Positions 32,001 to 40,459 of a DNA stretch of 64,000 bases are shown in pieces; the first letter of the stretch is position 1; every line of letters starts with the position of its first letter. This stretch comes from JAYPEY01 sp964519245 (GTDB lineage Bacteria; Verrucomicrobiota; Verrucomicrobiia; Limisphaerales; JAYPEY01): contig CAZFLK010000009.1 in assembly GCA_964519245.1 (NCBI GenBank), positions 4,680 to 68,679 of the forward strand, read 5' to 3'. The position numbers and the translations under genes are program-made. The notes beneath the pieces were generated by a model, which was not told the DNA's origin, ran no database searches, and was given only the letters and a program-made list of their open reading frames with translations.

Positions 32001-33626
32001 AACTGCGGCATCGAGAGCGTCGTCACGGACGCCGCCTCCGGCTCGCTGTTCCCGGTTGGCGCGACCACCGTCAACATCACGGCGACCGACATCCATGGCA
32101 ATGAATCGACCAGTTCGTTCAATGTCACCGTCGCCGACAATGAAGCCCCGGCCATCGCAACCATCGCCGACATCTCCGTCGACACCGACGCCGGCGTCTG
32201 CGGGGCGGCCGTCAACTACGCCCCGACAGCTTCCGACAACTGCGCGGTCGCCAGCGTCGCCACGGACATCCCCTCCGGATACCAGTTCCCGGTCGGAACG
32301 ACGCCGGTCACCGTCACGGCAACTGACATCCACGGCAATAGCGCCACCAGCTCCTTCAATGTCACCGTGACGGACAACGAAGCCCCGGTCATCGCGCCGA
32401 TTACGGACATCTCGGTCAACAACGACGCCGGTCAATGCAGCGCCGTTGTCAGCTACGCGCCGGCTGCCACAGATAACTGCGGCGTCGCGAGCGTCAGCGT
32501 GGACATCGACTCTGGAACCCAGTTCCCGGTCGGATCCACCACCGTGACCATCACAGCGACCGACATCCACGGCAACAACAGCACGAGCACATTCACCGTG
32601 ACCGTAACGGACAACGAAGCTCCGGTCATCGCGCCGATCGCCGACATCGTTGTCGGCAACGACGCCGGCGTTTGCGGCGCGGTCGTCGCCTACAATCCGA
32701 CGGCAACGGACAACTGCGAGGTGGCCAGCGTCACCACGGACATTGCCTCCGGGACGCTGTTCGAGGTCGGGACGACAACGGTCACCATCACGGCCATCGA
32801 CATCCACGGAAACAGCGCGACAAGCTCGTTCAGTGTCACGGTTGAGGATCTCGAGGCTCCGGTCATCGATCCCGCCGCCGCCGACCTCACGGTCGAGTGC
32901 GACGGCGCGGGCAATATCGACGACCTGAACGCCTGGCTCGCGGCCAACGGCGGCGCCTCCGCCACCGACAACTGCGGGATCGACGGGTGGAGCCATGACT
33001 TCGCCGGTCTCACCGACGAGTGCGGCGCCACCGGCTCCGCCACGGTGACCTTCACGGCAACCGACATCCACGGCAACAGCAGCAGCACGAGCGCGACCTT
33101 CACCATCGTGGACACCACCGCGCCGGAACTCGCCTGGGCCATCAATGGCGCGGCGGTCAACGAGACGGATCCGCACAGCATCAAGCCGAACGAAGTCCCG
33201 GTCACCGTCACCGTAACCGCCTCGGACCTTTGCGGCGGCGCGGACATCAACGCTCTCGGCGTCACCTTCCACAAGGTCAACGGCGCGGGCAAGATTGTCG
33301 ACAAGACGGACGACGCCGAGTTCACCATCGTGGGCGGCGTGTTGACCATCCTCGACTCGGCCGGCGTGGGCACGATCATCACGATCACCTCCAACGGCAT
33401 CGACGACTGCGGCAACATCTCGGAGACCGAGACCATGATCATCAACGTCGTCAACCCCGGCAAAGGCGGGGGAAACAACGGCGGCGGCAATGACGGCAAA
33501 GGCAACGAAGGCGTCGGCAATGGCGTGGACGGCGATACGCCCGGCCACGACAACAACGGCGGCAACGACGACCCCGGCACAGGCCCCGGCAACCCCGGCG
33601 CCAAGGGCGGCAAGAAAAAACGCTGA
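29016..33626 (+). CDS. Main part of giant HYR-repeat surface protein with thrombospondin-C-like domain
   Basis: The frame is continuous with 28377-29015 apart from one TAA; the first plausible internal start is GTG 29268. It encodes about twelve HYR (hyalin-type) beta-sandwich repeats of roughly 78-80 residues, each with paired Cys (PGQCGAxV and TDNCG) and a TDIHGN-type turn. After the second repeat (29960-30575) comes a thrombospondin-C/lectin-like domain (DYLLIDWKQNTQSH, then GWRDLTSYTFTFDY). Repeat seven is interrupted at 31602-31770 by a Lys/Gln/Ala-rich helical insert. The last 50 residues are Gly/Asn-rich and end in GGKKKR, with no sorting signal I recognise. HYR repeats usually mediate adhesion; that role is inferred. 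Confidence 0.85.
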   Translation, partial: NNANTDGIAVSGIEGNRWTIIIDSVDFGNLLNWYAASGETSDFSDDFRLTPGREYRLTPHCNAPSGQPVTVTGRPPVAIAQDITVNAGAACFVNVTPEQVDNGSYDPDQDPISFELSPSGPYNVGTTPVVLTVNDTVGGGVSVATATITVVDTTPPVITGEDIVVNADPGQCGAIVNHGASATDNCGSVDFSCSHNSGSLFPIGTTTVTCVAVDQAGHVTEHSFTVTVEDNEAPAINVADIVAANAPGQCGAVVSFSPAVTDNCGVARVTTSHVSGSAFPVGSTPVIVTATDVNGNVSSATFNVTVNDIEAPVIVPITQPADLNQWTSEPPGAGVWTVDSSGATVLQSINGLATFFYSDFGALSGVELSGGITVKTTGDDDYIGIALGFEPGDTSDANADYLLIDWKQNTQSHPWGTAHRGLAVSRVKGVATDANFWAHTGAVNELARGANLSSTGWRDLTSYTFTFDYSATSLKVYINGQLEIDIDAPANDPFPNGRFAFYNFSQSHVEYQGVAITPTLTDITIECNTHGGATNVDLGSAIATDNCDANPVIANDAPAFFPLGSTLVTWTATDAAGNATTILQNVTVVDNTAPVISGLADLVVANTPGQCDAPVDFAATTEDCSPVDVTYSIAPGSAFPVGSTPVTVTATDASGNSSVSSFTVTVTDTEAPVITAPADIVVNNDPGACGAAVEFGIGATDNCGVLSVNADAASGDIFPVGTTTVNIVAADIHGNAGSRSFNVTVIDAEAPAISIMPDITVSNDPGVCGAIVEFDLSATDNCGIDRLYSKRASGSLFPVGTSRVTIIAYDVNGNHSVSRFNVTVIDTEAPVFAPVSDITVSNAPGACSAVVSYAVSATDNCDGFGSSKHLAKKKKTATQKQKAEATQEQQKAQQEAATKEATMQQAATAQHDATQTTSGSLAVTCDPPAGSSFPVGSTTVTCTATDSHGNTSVTTFTVTVTDDEAPAIATIADISVVNDPGVCGAAISFAPTASDNCGIESVVTDAASGSLFPVGATTVNITATDIHGNESTSSFNVTVADNEAPAIATIADISVDTDAGVCGAAVNYAPTASDNCAVASVATDIPSGYQFPVGTTPVTVTATDIHGNSATSSFNVTVTDNEAPVIAPITDISVNNDAGQCSAVVSYAPAATDNCGVASVSVDIDSGTQFPVGSTTVTITATDIHGNNSTSTFTVTVTDNEAPVIAPIADIVVGNDAGVCGAVVAYNPTATDNCEVASVTTDIASGTLFEVGTTTVTITAIDIHGNSATSSFSVTVEDLEAPVIDPAAADLTVECDGAGNIDDLNAWLAANGGASATDNCGIDGWSHDFAGLTDECGATGSATVTFTATDIHGNSSSTSATFTIVDTTAPELAWAINGAAVNETDPHSIKPNEVPVTVTVTASDLCGGADINALGVTFHKVNGAGKIVDKTDDAEFTIVGGVLTILDSAGVGTIITITSNGIDDCGNISETETMIINVVNPGKGGGNNGGGNDGKGNEGVGNGVDGDTPGHDNNGGNDDPGTGPGNPGAKGGKKKR

Positions 33627-33654
33627 GCCTCAGCCCAACTGATTGACCCACATC

Positions 33655-33688
33655 CGCGCGGTCGGCGAAAGCCGGCCGCGCGTTTTTT
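33655..33688 (+). terminator. Rho-independent terminator of the HYR gene
   Basis: A 12-base-pair stem (33655-33666 with 33671-33682) includes one T-G wobble, closes on a GAAA tetraloop and is followed at once by TTTTTT (33683-33688). It lies 28 bases after the HYR stop. Confidence 0.93.
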
Positions 33689-33704
33689 ATGCCTCTGCAG
33701 AAAG

Positions 33705-33806
33705 TCCGGAGGGACGCGAAGAAGGTAGCCGGTGTGTGGAAGGCGCGTCAGCGCCTGAAACCACCGGTATAGTCAACAAGATCGCATTGCGCCCTGGAAG
33801 GGCGCG
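33705..33806 (+). repeat. REP-like palindromic repeat, copy 1 (remote from transposase)
   Basis: The segment runs from CCGGAGGG through GTAGCCGGTG and CCACCGG to GCATTGCGCCCTGGAAGGGCGC. The same order of blocks recurs three times around the Y1 transposase at 41854-42756. Outer and inner inverted blocks suggest a cruciform or hairpin. It lies just after the terminator. Confidence 0.8.
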
Positions 33807-33877
33807 AGAAGCCAAGGGAAACGAATGACCGTGAGGTTCTGCCGCCGGCCGCCATCTTTTCGTCCCTCCGGGACCTG

Positions 33878-33938
33878 CTGTAGCGGCGCCTGTGTCAGGC
33901 GATCGTTCCGCAATGGGCTCACAGGGCCCTCACTACAG
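33878..33938. repeat. Short palindromic element with CTGTAG/CTACAG ends
   Basis: The 61-base segment is bounded by CTGTAG (33878-33883) and CTACAG (33933-33938) and contains the perfect hairpin CGCCTG-TGT-CAGGCG. A second perfect hairpin, AAGTCC-CTTC-GGACTT, lies right after it. With the REP copy upstream it fills the 425-base spacer, so I see no gene here. Confidence 0.55.
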
Positions 33939-34051
33939 AAAAGTCCCTTCGGACTTACAATTGCGCCCCCTCCTTTAATTGCGCCCTTCGCGAGGTCGGC
34001 CAGGTTCGTTCACTTTACACCCCGTTCATCGCTGCCTACGCTCTTCAGACC

Positions 34052-35104
34052 ATGAGCCCCGACACGACACTTCGCGCCGCCACAGGGATTCTCGCTGCCG
34101 TCGCTTTGGCGCTCAGCGCAGCGTGCTCGGATACAGACGCTCCCGTTCCCACCCAGAAAACAACGTCGGCGAACAACACCGTCTACGACAGCAACGATTC
34201 GGAAGCCACCCTCAACACCGACAACTCCCCAGAATCCCTTCTCCATCCAGTCGCCGACGCTCGTGCGCGAGCCAAGGCAGCCAACACGGAAGTGGATGCA
34301 CTGGAAAGCTCCCGTTCGGACAAGACCGACGACGAACGCAAGGCCTGGATCGAAGGCTTCCGGCAAACAGCCTCCACCGGAAACGCCAAAGCCCTGGCCA
34401 GTCGCATCGAGTCCAGCCGCTATGAAATGAACCCGGTGGAACGCGCCTCCCTGCTGAAAGAATCATCCATCTGGCTCGCCGGGCGTCACCCTGAGCAGGC
34501 GCAAGCCGTGCTGAGCGAGATCACGGACACCCGCGACCGCGGCCAGATGGCCAACGCCATGATTCAAACGCTCGCAAAAGCAGACCCGGCCAAGGCCGCC
34601 GAATGGGTCTCCGGCCTCACCTCACCCGACCTGGCGAAACAAGCGCATGAAACCATGGCCCGCGAATGGGCCCGTTCCGACATCGACGCCGCCATCGAGT
34701 GGATCGGCGGGATCACCGACGGCAAAGCCCAGGCCGCCGCGGGCGAGGTCCTCATGTGGACCTGGACCCAACAGGACCTCGATGGCGCGCTCGCTTGGGC
34801 GGAACAACTGGAACCCTCCGCGTTCCGCGATGGCGTCTATCTGAAAACTTCCAAGATGGTCGCCAACAACGATCCCGCAGCCGCCACCCAGTGGGCCGCG
34901 CAATTCCCGGGCAACGAACTCCGCAGCCAGGCGCTCACCTATTCCCTCCACCGCTGGGTGGACAAGGACGCCGCCGCGGCCGCGACCTGGGCCTCCAGCG
35001 TCCCTGACGAAACACTCCGCTCCAGCGCGCTCTCGCTGATCACTGCCACCTGGTCCAAACGCGACCCTGAGGCCGCGCGACAATGGCAGGACGCAGCGAA
35101 GTGA
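34052..35104 (+). CDS. Predicted lipoprotein with helical tandem repeats, 350 aa
   Basis: A signal peptide ends in a lipobox-like LSAAC (Cys about 25). After a Ser/Thr/Asn-rich linker, the region from about residue 115 to the end consists of helical repeats of roughly 30-35 residues, with the recurring core 'DPAAATQWAAQFP' or 'DIDAAIEWIGGI'. Such 'D-A-A-W' repeats are common in exported verrucomicrobial proteins and resemble TPR or SEL1 folds. The lack of catalytic motifs points to a scaffold or binding role. It has its own short spacer on each side. Exact function unknown. Confidence 0.75.
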   Translation: MSPDTTLRAATGILAAVALALSAACSDTDAPVPTQKTTSANNTVYDSNDSEATLNTDNSPESLLHPVADARARAKAANTEVDALESSRSDKTDDERKAWIEGFRQTASTGNAKALASRIESSRYEMNPVERASLLKESSIWLAGRHPEQAQAVLSEITDTRDRGQMANAMIQTLAKADPAKAAEWVSGLTSPDLAKQAHETMAREWARSDIDAAIEWIGGITDGKAQAAAGEVLMWTWTQQDLDGALAWAEQLEPSAFRDGVYLKTSKMVANNDPAAATQWAAQFPGNELRSQALTYSLHRWVDKDAAAAATWASSVPDETLRSSALSLITATWSKRDPEAARQWQDAAK

Positions 35105-35516
35105 CGCCGCGATTTGCCCGACCTTTCCCTCGTCCCTCCTCGCGGGAGCGGCATTGCCAGGTCAAACTGGCTCGACCTTCCTCCGTGTTCGATGCTTTCC
35201 ACGACAGGGCGAAGCATCGGATACCCGCAACCTTCGGTCGCTGCCCGTTCTCGGCCCTCCAAAATTTCAAAGAAAACTTCTGCAAGATCCGGGGCGTCAA
35301 TCGTTCCTTGTAGAAGTATGACCGCTGATTTCGATCCCGAGCGGCCCCGCGCTGGGGGCGTCGCCGTTTTATCCAGTTGCCAATTCATTGGTTTCGCCGT
35401 ATCCCCTCAGCGTGCGTCAAGGGCCGTCGGCGGGACTTCTCCCGCAATGCGGAAACGCGCGAGACGGGATCACCCGGAGCATGACGCCCCTCCGACACAT
35501 CATTTCCACCTTTCCC
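35105..35516. other. Spacer before frameshifted Ig-domain gene
   Basis: This 412-base spacer shows no frame with convincing coding character. A near-palindrome (CTTCTGCAAG near 35277, CTTGTAGAAG near 35307) could form a hairpin. A minus-strand open frame covers part of it but mostly runs antisense to the lipoprotein gene. Confidence 0.4.
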
Positions 35517-37155
35517 ATGTCCAAGAAACGCCTCTCCCTCACGAAAATTCCATCGGGCGGACAATTCACTGTCTCCAAATGGGCCAACCCTGTCCATCGC
35601 TTGCCCTTTCTGCTGGCGGCCTTCGCGGCCTTCGCCGGCGGCTTCGCGTCAAGCGTCCAACCCGATTGGCTTCGCCGACGCCTACGGCAACCGTATCGCC
35701 CTGACCGGCTCGTCCGGCCATGTGTCGGGATCCAATGTCGAGACCACCAGGGAATCCGGTGAACCGCGCCACGCCGACAAGCCCGGCGACACGTCAGTCT
35801 GGTTCAGCTGGTCTTCCAGTGACGCCGGCATCGCGACCTTCACCACGCGGGGAAGCGGCATCGACACGCTGCTCGGTGTCTACGAGAGCCCCTCGGGCAA
35901 CGGAAGTCTCGGCGCCCTGATCAAGGTGGCCGCCGACAACGACGAAGGCGGGTTCTTCACCAGTTCCGCCGCCTTCAATGTCGAACCAGGCGTCCAGTAC
36001 AAGATCGCGGTCGCCGGCTTCGCCAACACCCAGGGAAAAATTGTCCTGGACTGGAGCTTCGAGCAGAGCCCCGACGACATCCCGCAGGTCACCGAACAAC
36101 CGGACAGCGTCACCGTCACCGAGGAGAACACCCAGACCGTGACGCTGACTGCCGCCGCCGCCACCAAGGATGGCGACACCAGCGGTTTCACCTACCAATG
36201 CTTCTATCACGCCGACCCGGTTCCGGGCGCCACCTCCCCGACGCTCATGATCGCCGCCGCCAAGGCCAGCGACGTTAGCAGCTATCGGCTCCAGATCAGC
36301 AAAGGCAGCCGCAAGGTTCGCACCGTCCCCGCCGTGCTGGAAATCGGCCCGAATCCCGACGGCCGCTCGCAGGACAAGTTCGACGACCTCTTCGAAGAAC
36401 CCGCGGGCGGACTTCAGCAGGGGCTTGGCCGCATTCGCAAGATGAGCATCGGCGCGCCGGTCTCCGCCGGCGCGCTCGGCGTCCAGGTGCTTGGCAACAC
36501 CGGCTCCACCAAGGAACTCTTCGAGCCCAACCACGCCGGCGTCACCGGCGGCGCCTCACGGTGGTTCACCCTGCAGCCCGATGAGAATGGCACCCTGCTC
36601 ATCGACACCCTGGACAGCGAAGACGGCTCCGGCGGCCTGATCAACCTCAACTGGCGCCTCGGCGTCGCTCCTTCAATAACACAACAGCCGCAAAGCCTCG
36701 AGGTGCGCCGACTCAACGACGCCGCCCTCAGCGTCGCGGCCAGCAGCGACCCCGCTCCCGCTTACCAATGGCGCAAGAACGGCGAACCAATCCCCGGCGC
36801 GACCTCCGCAACCCTCAACCTTCCCGACGCGCCGCTGACCGCAGCCGGCAACTACACGGTCGAGGTCAGCAACCTGGTCGGCAGCGTCGTCAGTCAGGTT
36901 GCCACGGTCACTGTGCAGGACGTGGTCCACGTCGACCTCCGCAAGAACAAACCCGTCCGGCTGCCCGATGGCCGATTCCAGTTCCGCCTGATCTTGCCGC
37001 CCAACCAATCGCTGGTGATTGAAGCCTCCAACGACCTGCGCAGTTGGACCCCGATCTTCACCGTGCCGGCCGATCCCGGCGGCGACATCCTGTTCACCGA
37101 CGACCAGTCCGCCCAACTCGGGGGCCGATTCTATCGAACCCGCCCAGCGGAATAG
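35517..37155 (+). pseudogene. Exported Ig-domain surface protein with frameshift after the signal peptide
   Basis: ATG 35517 encodes a signal peptide (LPFLLAAFAAFAGGFAS), but this frame soon turns into Arg-rich nonsense. The neighbouring frame, open from 35485, takes up coding character at about 35650 (NPIGFADAYGNRIALTGSSG) and continues to 37155. A single extra base between about 35640 and 35660 explains both. The mature part starts with a domain typical of exported verrucomicrobial proteins (GSNVETTRESGEPRHA...SVWFSW), has a PPC-like beta region, an Ig-like domain (about 36670-36920, PAYQWRKNGEPIPGATS), and the C-terminal module VIEASNDLRSW...GRFYRTRPAE. Real mutation and sequencing error are both possible. 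Confidence 0.8.
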
Positions 37156-37348
37156 TTTCGCTGTCGGGGAACGTCGAACAGGCGCCCGCCCGCCCGCCGC
37201 CGGGGCATCGGTCTGCTCCTGCCGGGCCCTGATCCACCGCCCCAATGCTGAGCCGCCTTCTCGCGAAGGCGATCACCAACACTCCAGCGTTCGACGTCAC
37301 GGCCAAAAAACTGTTTTCAATCCCGCCCCAACCGATTAGCAAAGGTGG

Positions 37349-38659
37349 ATGCAGATCCTCTCGAATCGAACGCTTCGTTCCCTTTGTTCGGCGCTTGTTC
37401 TTTCCCTCGCCGCCCCCATAGCCAATGCCGCCGAGGAAGGCTTCGTCGATATCTTCGACGGCAAGTCGCTGAAAGGCTGGAAACACATTGGGAAAAAGGG
37501 CAAGGGCTACGGCGCCAAGGACGGCGTCCTCTTCTGCGGCAAGGGCAGCGGCGGCAAGCTGATCACCGAGAACGAATACTCCGATTTCGTCCTGCGCTTC
37601 GAGTTCAAGCTGGCCCCCGGCGCCAACAACGGTCTCGGCATCCGCGCTCCCGAAGGCGGCGACGCGGCCTACGTCGGCATGGAATTGCAGATCCTCGACA
37701 ACCGGCATCCCAAGTGGGCGCGGCTCAAGCCCTGGCAATATCACGGCTCCATCTACAATGTCGTTCCCGCCAAGCGCGGTTCGCTCAAGGAAGCCGGGGA
37801 ATGGAACACCCAGGAGGTCACCGCCATGGGGCGCAACATCCGCGTCGAGTTGAACGGCGACACCATCGTGGACGCCAACCTGAACGACGTCACCGACGCG
37901 CAGACTTTGCTCAAACACCCGGGCATCCTGCGGGAGAGCGGGCACATCGGATTCCTCGGCCACGGCGACTACGTGGAGTTCCGCAACATCCGCATCATGG
38001 AGTTCCCCCGATCCAAGTCCGACAACACCCCTCCGACCGGCTTCACTGCGCTGTTCAACGGCACGGACCTCTCCGGTTGGAAGGGGCTGATGAAGCGTCC
38101 GCTCAACAGCCCGGCCAAGCGCGCCGCGGCCAGCAAGGAGGAACTCGCCGCCGCGCAGAAGGAAGCCAACGCCTCCATGAAGGAACACTGGCAGGTCAAG
38201 AAGGGCGCGCTGGAATTCGACGGCAAGGGCCAAAGCCTCGTCGCCGCCAAGGACTACGCCAACTTCGAGATGCTCGTCGACTGGAAGATCAAGCAGGCCG
38301 GCGACAGCGGCATCTACCTGCGGGGCTCGCCGCAGGTGCAGATCTGGGATCCCTTCACCGGCAAGAACGACAACACCAAGGTCGGCTCCGGCGGACTGTT
38401 CAACAACAAGGACCCGAAGAACCCCAGCAAGCCGCTTGTCGTCGCCGACAACCCGATCGGCGAATGGAACACCTTCCGCATCCTCATGACCGGCGAACGC
38501 TGCCACATCTTACTCAACGGCCAACTCGTCGTGAAGAACACCGTCCTCGAAAACTACTGGGAGCGCGACAAACCCATCTACCCGTCCGGCCAGATCGAAC
38601 TCCAAAACCACGGCAACAACCTTTGGTTCAAGAATATCTACATCCGCGCACTGCCGTAA
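37349..38659 (+). CDS. Exported protein with two DUF1080 (3-keto-disaccharide hydrolase) domains, 436 aa
   Basis: A signal peptide (SLCSALVLSLAAPIANA) precedes two concanavalin-like DUF1080 domains, about 27-225 (FVDIFDGKSLKGWKHIGKKG) and 235-436 (FTALFNGTDLSGWKG). DUF1080 proteins were named 3-keto-disaccharide hydrolases because members cleave 3-keto-glycosides. A ribosome-binding-like AAAGGTGG directly precedes the ATG. A TAT-exported Gfo/Idh/MocA oxidoreductase is the next gene but lies behind a 478-base repeat-containing spacer, so shared transcription is uncertain. Together they suggest periplasmic oxidation at C3 and cleavage of glycosides; the substrate is unknown. Confidence 0.88.
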   Translation: MQILSNRTLRSLCSALVLSLAAPIANAAEEGFVDIFDGKSLKGWKHIGKKGKGYGAKDGVLFCGKGSGGKLITENEYSDFVLRFEFKLAPGANNGLGIRAPEGGDAAYVGMELQILDNRHPKWARLKPWQYHGSIYNVVPAKRGSLKEAGEWNTQEVTAMGRNIRVELNGDTIVDANLNDVTDAQTLLKHPGILRESGHIGFLGHGDYVEFRNIRIMEFPRSKSDNTPPTGFTALFNGTDLSGWKGLMKRPLNSPAKRAAASKEELAAAQKEANASMKEHWQVKKGALEFDGKGQSLVAAKDYANFEMLVDWKIKQAGDSGIYLRGSPQVQIWDPFTGKNDNTKVGSGGLFNNKDPKNPSKPLVVADNPIGEWNTFRILMTGERCHILLNGQLVVKNTVLENYWERDKPIYPSGQIELQNHGNNLWFKNIYIRALP

Positions 38660-38771
38660 TTCGTATGCGGATTGGGGAATGCGGAATGATGCGCGATCTC
38701 CAGATTCAATGACTGCCGTAAGAGAAACCGCAGTTCAGCTGCCAGCCACCGAATCCGAAGGAGCTTTCGGT

Positions 38772-39059
38772 CGCGCGCCAGCGTCTTGGACTGCGGCGCT
38801 GCGCGCCGCTTTGCAGCGTTTCGGAAACAGATCTCTCCTGCCCTTTGACGAGGATTCCATGACCAGACGCCTCAACGTTGCTCCTCCGACCCCAAAGACA
38901 CGGGAATGGAGAAAAGGGAGTGCGAATCCTCAATTCCTTTGTCGTCCAGAAAGACAGGCGCCGGTCATCCCCTCCAACCATTCGACGTCCTCATGCTGGC
39001 CACCCGCCCACGCCCAACATAGCAGCGCGCAGCGCCGCAGTCCAAGACGCTGACGCGCG
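38772..39059. repeat. Inverted-repeat element with 36-bp arms in the DUF1080-oxidoreductase spacer
   Basis: The arm at 38772-38807 (core CAGCGTCTTGGACTGCGGCG) and the arm at 39024-39059 match as inverted repeats at 34 of 36 positions. The 216 bases between them hold no convincing gene. The shape suggests a miniature transposable or extragenic repeat element. It fills most of the 478-base spacer. Confidence 0.8.
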
Positions 39060-39137
39060 ATTGATGACGCCTTTGCCTTGCTTTTGATTTCCTTCATTCG
39101 CATCCGTTAAACCGATTTTTCAAATCCCTCATCCATC

Positions 39138-40436
39138 ATGACCACCCAAACCACCCGCCGCTCCTTCCTCAAGCAATCCACCCTTGCCGCGTCCGCCTCG
39201 TTGGCCGCGCCTTACATCTCGCTCGCCAAAGCCTCAGCCAATTCGAAGCTCAACGTCGGTTTCATCGGCGTGGCCAATCGCGCCGGCGCCAACCTCAAGG
39301 GTGTTTCCGACGTGAAGGAGCACGTCCACGTCGCCGCGCTCTGCGACATCGATGACGCCTACCTCGCCAAGGCCGCCGCGACGCACAAGGGCGCGAAGAC
39401 CTATCACGATTTCCGCAAGCTGCTTGAGCAGAAGGATCTCGACGCCATCGTCATCGGCACGCCGGACCACACGCATGCCGTGGCCGCGGTCGCCGCCTTG
39501 AACAGCGGACGTCATGTCTACTGCGAGAAGCCTTTGGCGCGAACGATCTCCGAGGTCCGCGCCATCACCCATGCCGCGGTCCGCAACCAGCGCGTCACGC
39601 AGATCGGCACGCAAATCCATTCGATGGGCAACTATCGCCGCGTGGTGGAGTTGGTCCGCTCCGGCGCCATTGGGCAGGTGGGCGAGGTGCATGTCTGGGT
39701 GAACGGCGGTCGCGGCGGCAAGGAACTCCCATCGGAGCCCGAAAAGGTTCCTTCGCACCTGAATTACGACCTCTGGCTCGGCCCCGTGCCCCACGTGCCC
39801 TACAGCTCCCAATACGTTCCCAAGAACTGGCGCGACTGGTGGATGTTCTCGGGTGGTCAACTCGGCGATTTCGGCTGCCACTACATGGACCTGCCCTTCT
39901 GGGCGTTGGACTTGAAATACCCGCTCAGCGTCGAGGCCGAGGGACCGGAGGTCCACCCCTACTCCACCCCGCTACAGCTCAGGGTGAACTACCAATACGC
40001 CGCCCGCCTCGGCCAACCGCCGGTCAACCTCACCTGGTATCACGGCGGCGAGCGCCCCACGGGCCTGCCCGCCAAACTGGACGCCCGCTACAAGAGCGGC
40101 GTGCTGTTCGTCGGCACGGAAGGCCAACTCCTCGCCAACTACGGCAGCCATGTTCTCCTGCCCGAGGAGAAGTATGCGGACTTCAAGAAACCGGATCCCT
40201 GGATCCCGGATTCCATCGGCCACCACAAGGAATGGGTCATGGCCTGCGTCAAAGGCGGCCCGACCACCTGCCACTTCGAATACTCCGGCCCGCTGACCGA
40301 GGCCGCGCTGCTGGGCAATGTCGCCTTCCGCGCCGGCAAGAAACTGGCTTGGGACGCGCAGAAGCTGAAAGCGACCAACTGCCCCGACGCCGACCAGTTC
40401 ATCCAGCACATCTATCGCGACGGCTGGTCGCTGTAG
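39138..40436 (+). CDS. TAT-exported Gfo/Idh/MocA-family oxidoreductase, 432 aa
   Basis: The N-terminus carries a twin-arginine signal (RRSFLKQSTLAASASLA, residues 7-23), so the protein is exported folded with its NAD(P) cofactor. The Rossmann part begins LNVGFIGVANRAGANLKG, followed by DAIVIGTPDHTHAVAA and the family motif CEKPLA. The C-terminal half is the usual alpha/beta substrate domain. Members oxidise sugars or inositols, often at C3; the neighbouring DUF1080 gene fits that chemistry. Length and layout match the many exported paralogues of Verrucomicrobiota and Planctomycetota. Substrate unknown. Confidence 0.92.
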   Translation: MTTQTTRRSFLKQSTLAASASLAAPYISLAKASANSKLNVGFIGVANRAGANLKGVSDVKEHVHVAALCDIDDAYLAKAAATHKGAKTYHDFRKLLEQKDLDAIVIGTPDHTHAVAAVAALNSGRHVYCEKPLARTISEVRAITHAAVRNQRVTQIGTQIHSMGNYRRVVELVRSGAIGQVGEVHVWVNGGRGGKELPSEPEKVPSHLNYDLWLGPVPHVPYSSQYVPKNWRDWWMFSGGQLGDFGCHYMDLPFWALDLKYPLSVEAEGPEVHPYSTPLQLRVNYQYAARLGQPPVNLTWYHGGERPTGLPAKLDARYKSGVLFVGTEGQLLANYGSHVLLPEEKYADFKKPDPWIPDSIGHHKEWVMACVKGGPTTCHFEYSGPLTEAALLGNVAFRAGKKLAWDAQKLKATNCPDADQFIQHIYRDGWSL

Positions 40437-40459
40437 GCGCACCCCCCAATATTCCGACC

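Noticed and set aside
31581..33548. 655-residue minus-strand open frame
   Set aside because: Antisense to the HYR repeats; its periodicity only mirrors those repeats.
29268..33626. CRISPR-like or tandem DNA array
   Set aside because: The regular spacing is due to HYR protein repeats in frame; there are no short identical repeats with unique spacers and no cas genes.
33690..33830. Small open frames as a peptide gene
   Set aside because: They lie on a palindromic repeat also present around the transposase; the apparent peptide is the translated repeat.
34939..35388. 149-residue minus-strand open frame as a gene in the spacer
   Set aside because: Its second half is antisense to the lipoprotein gene and the first half shows no family resemblance; start signal absent.
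39839..40459. Longer start for the beta-lactamase-like gene
   Set aside because: The extension runs within the oxidoreductase gene in another frame, whereas ATG 40460 gives a proper lipoprotein signal.
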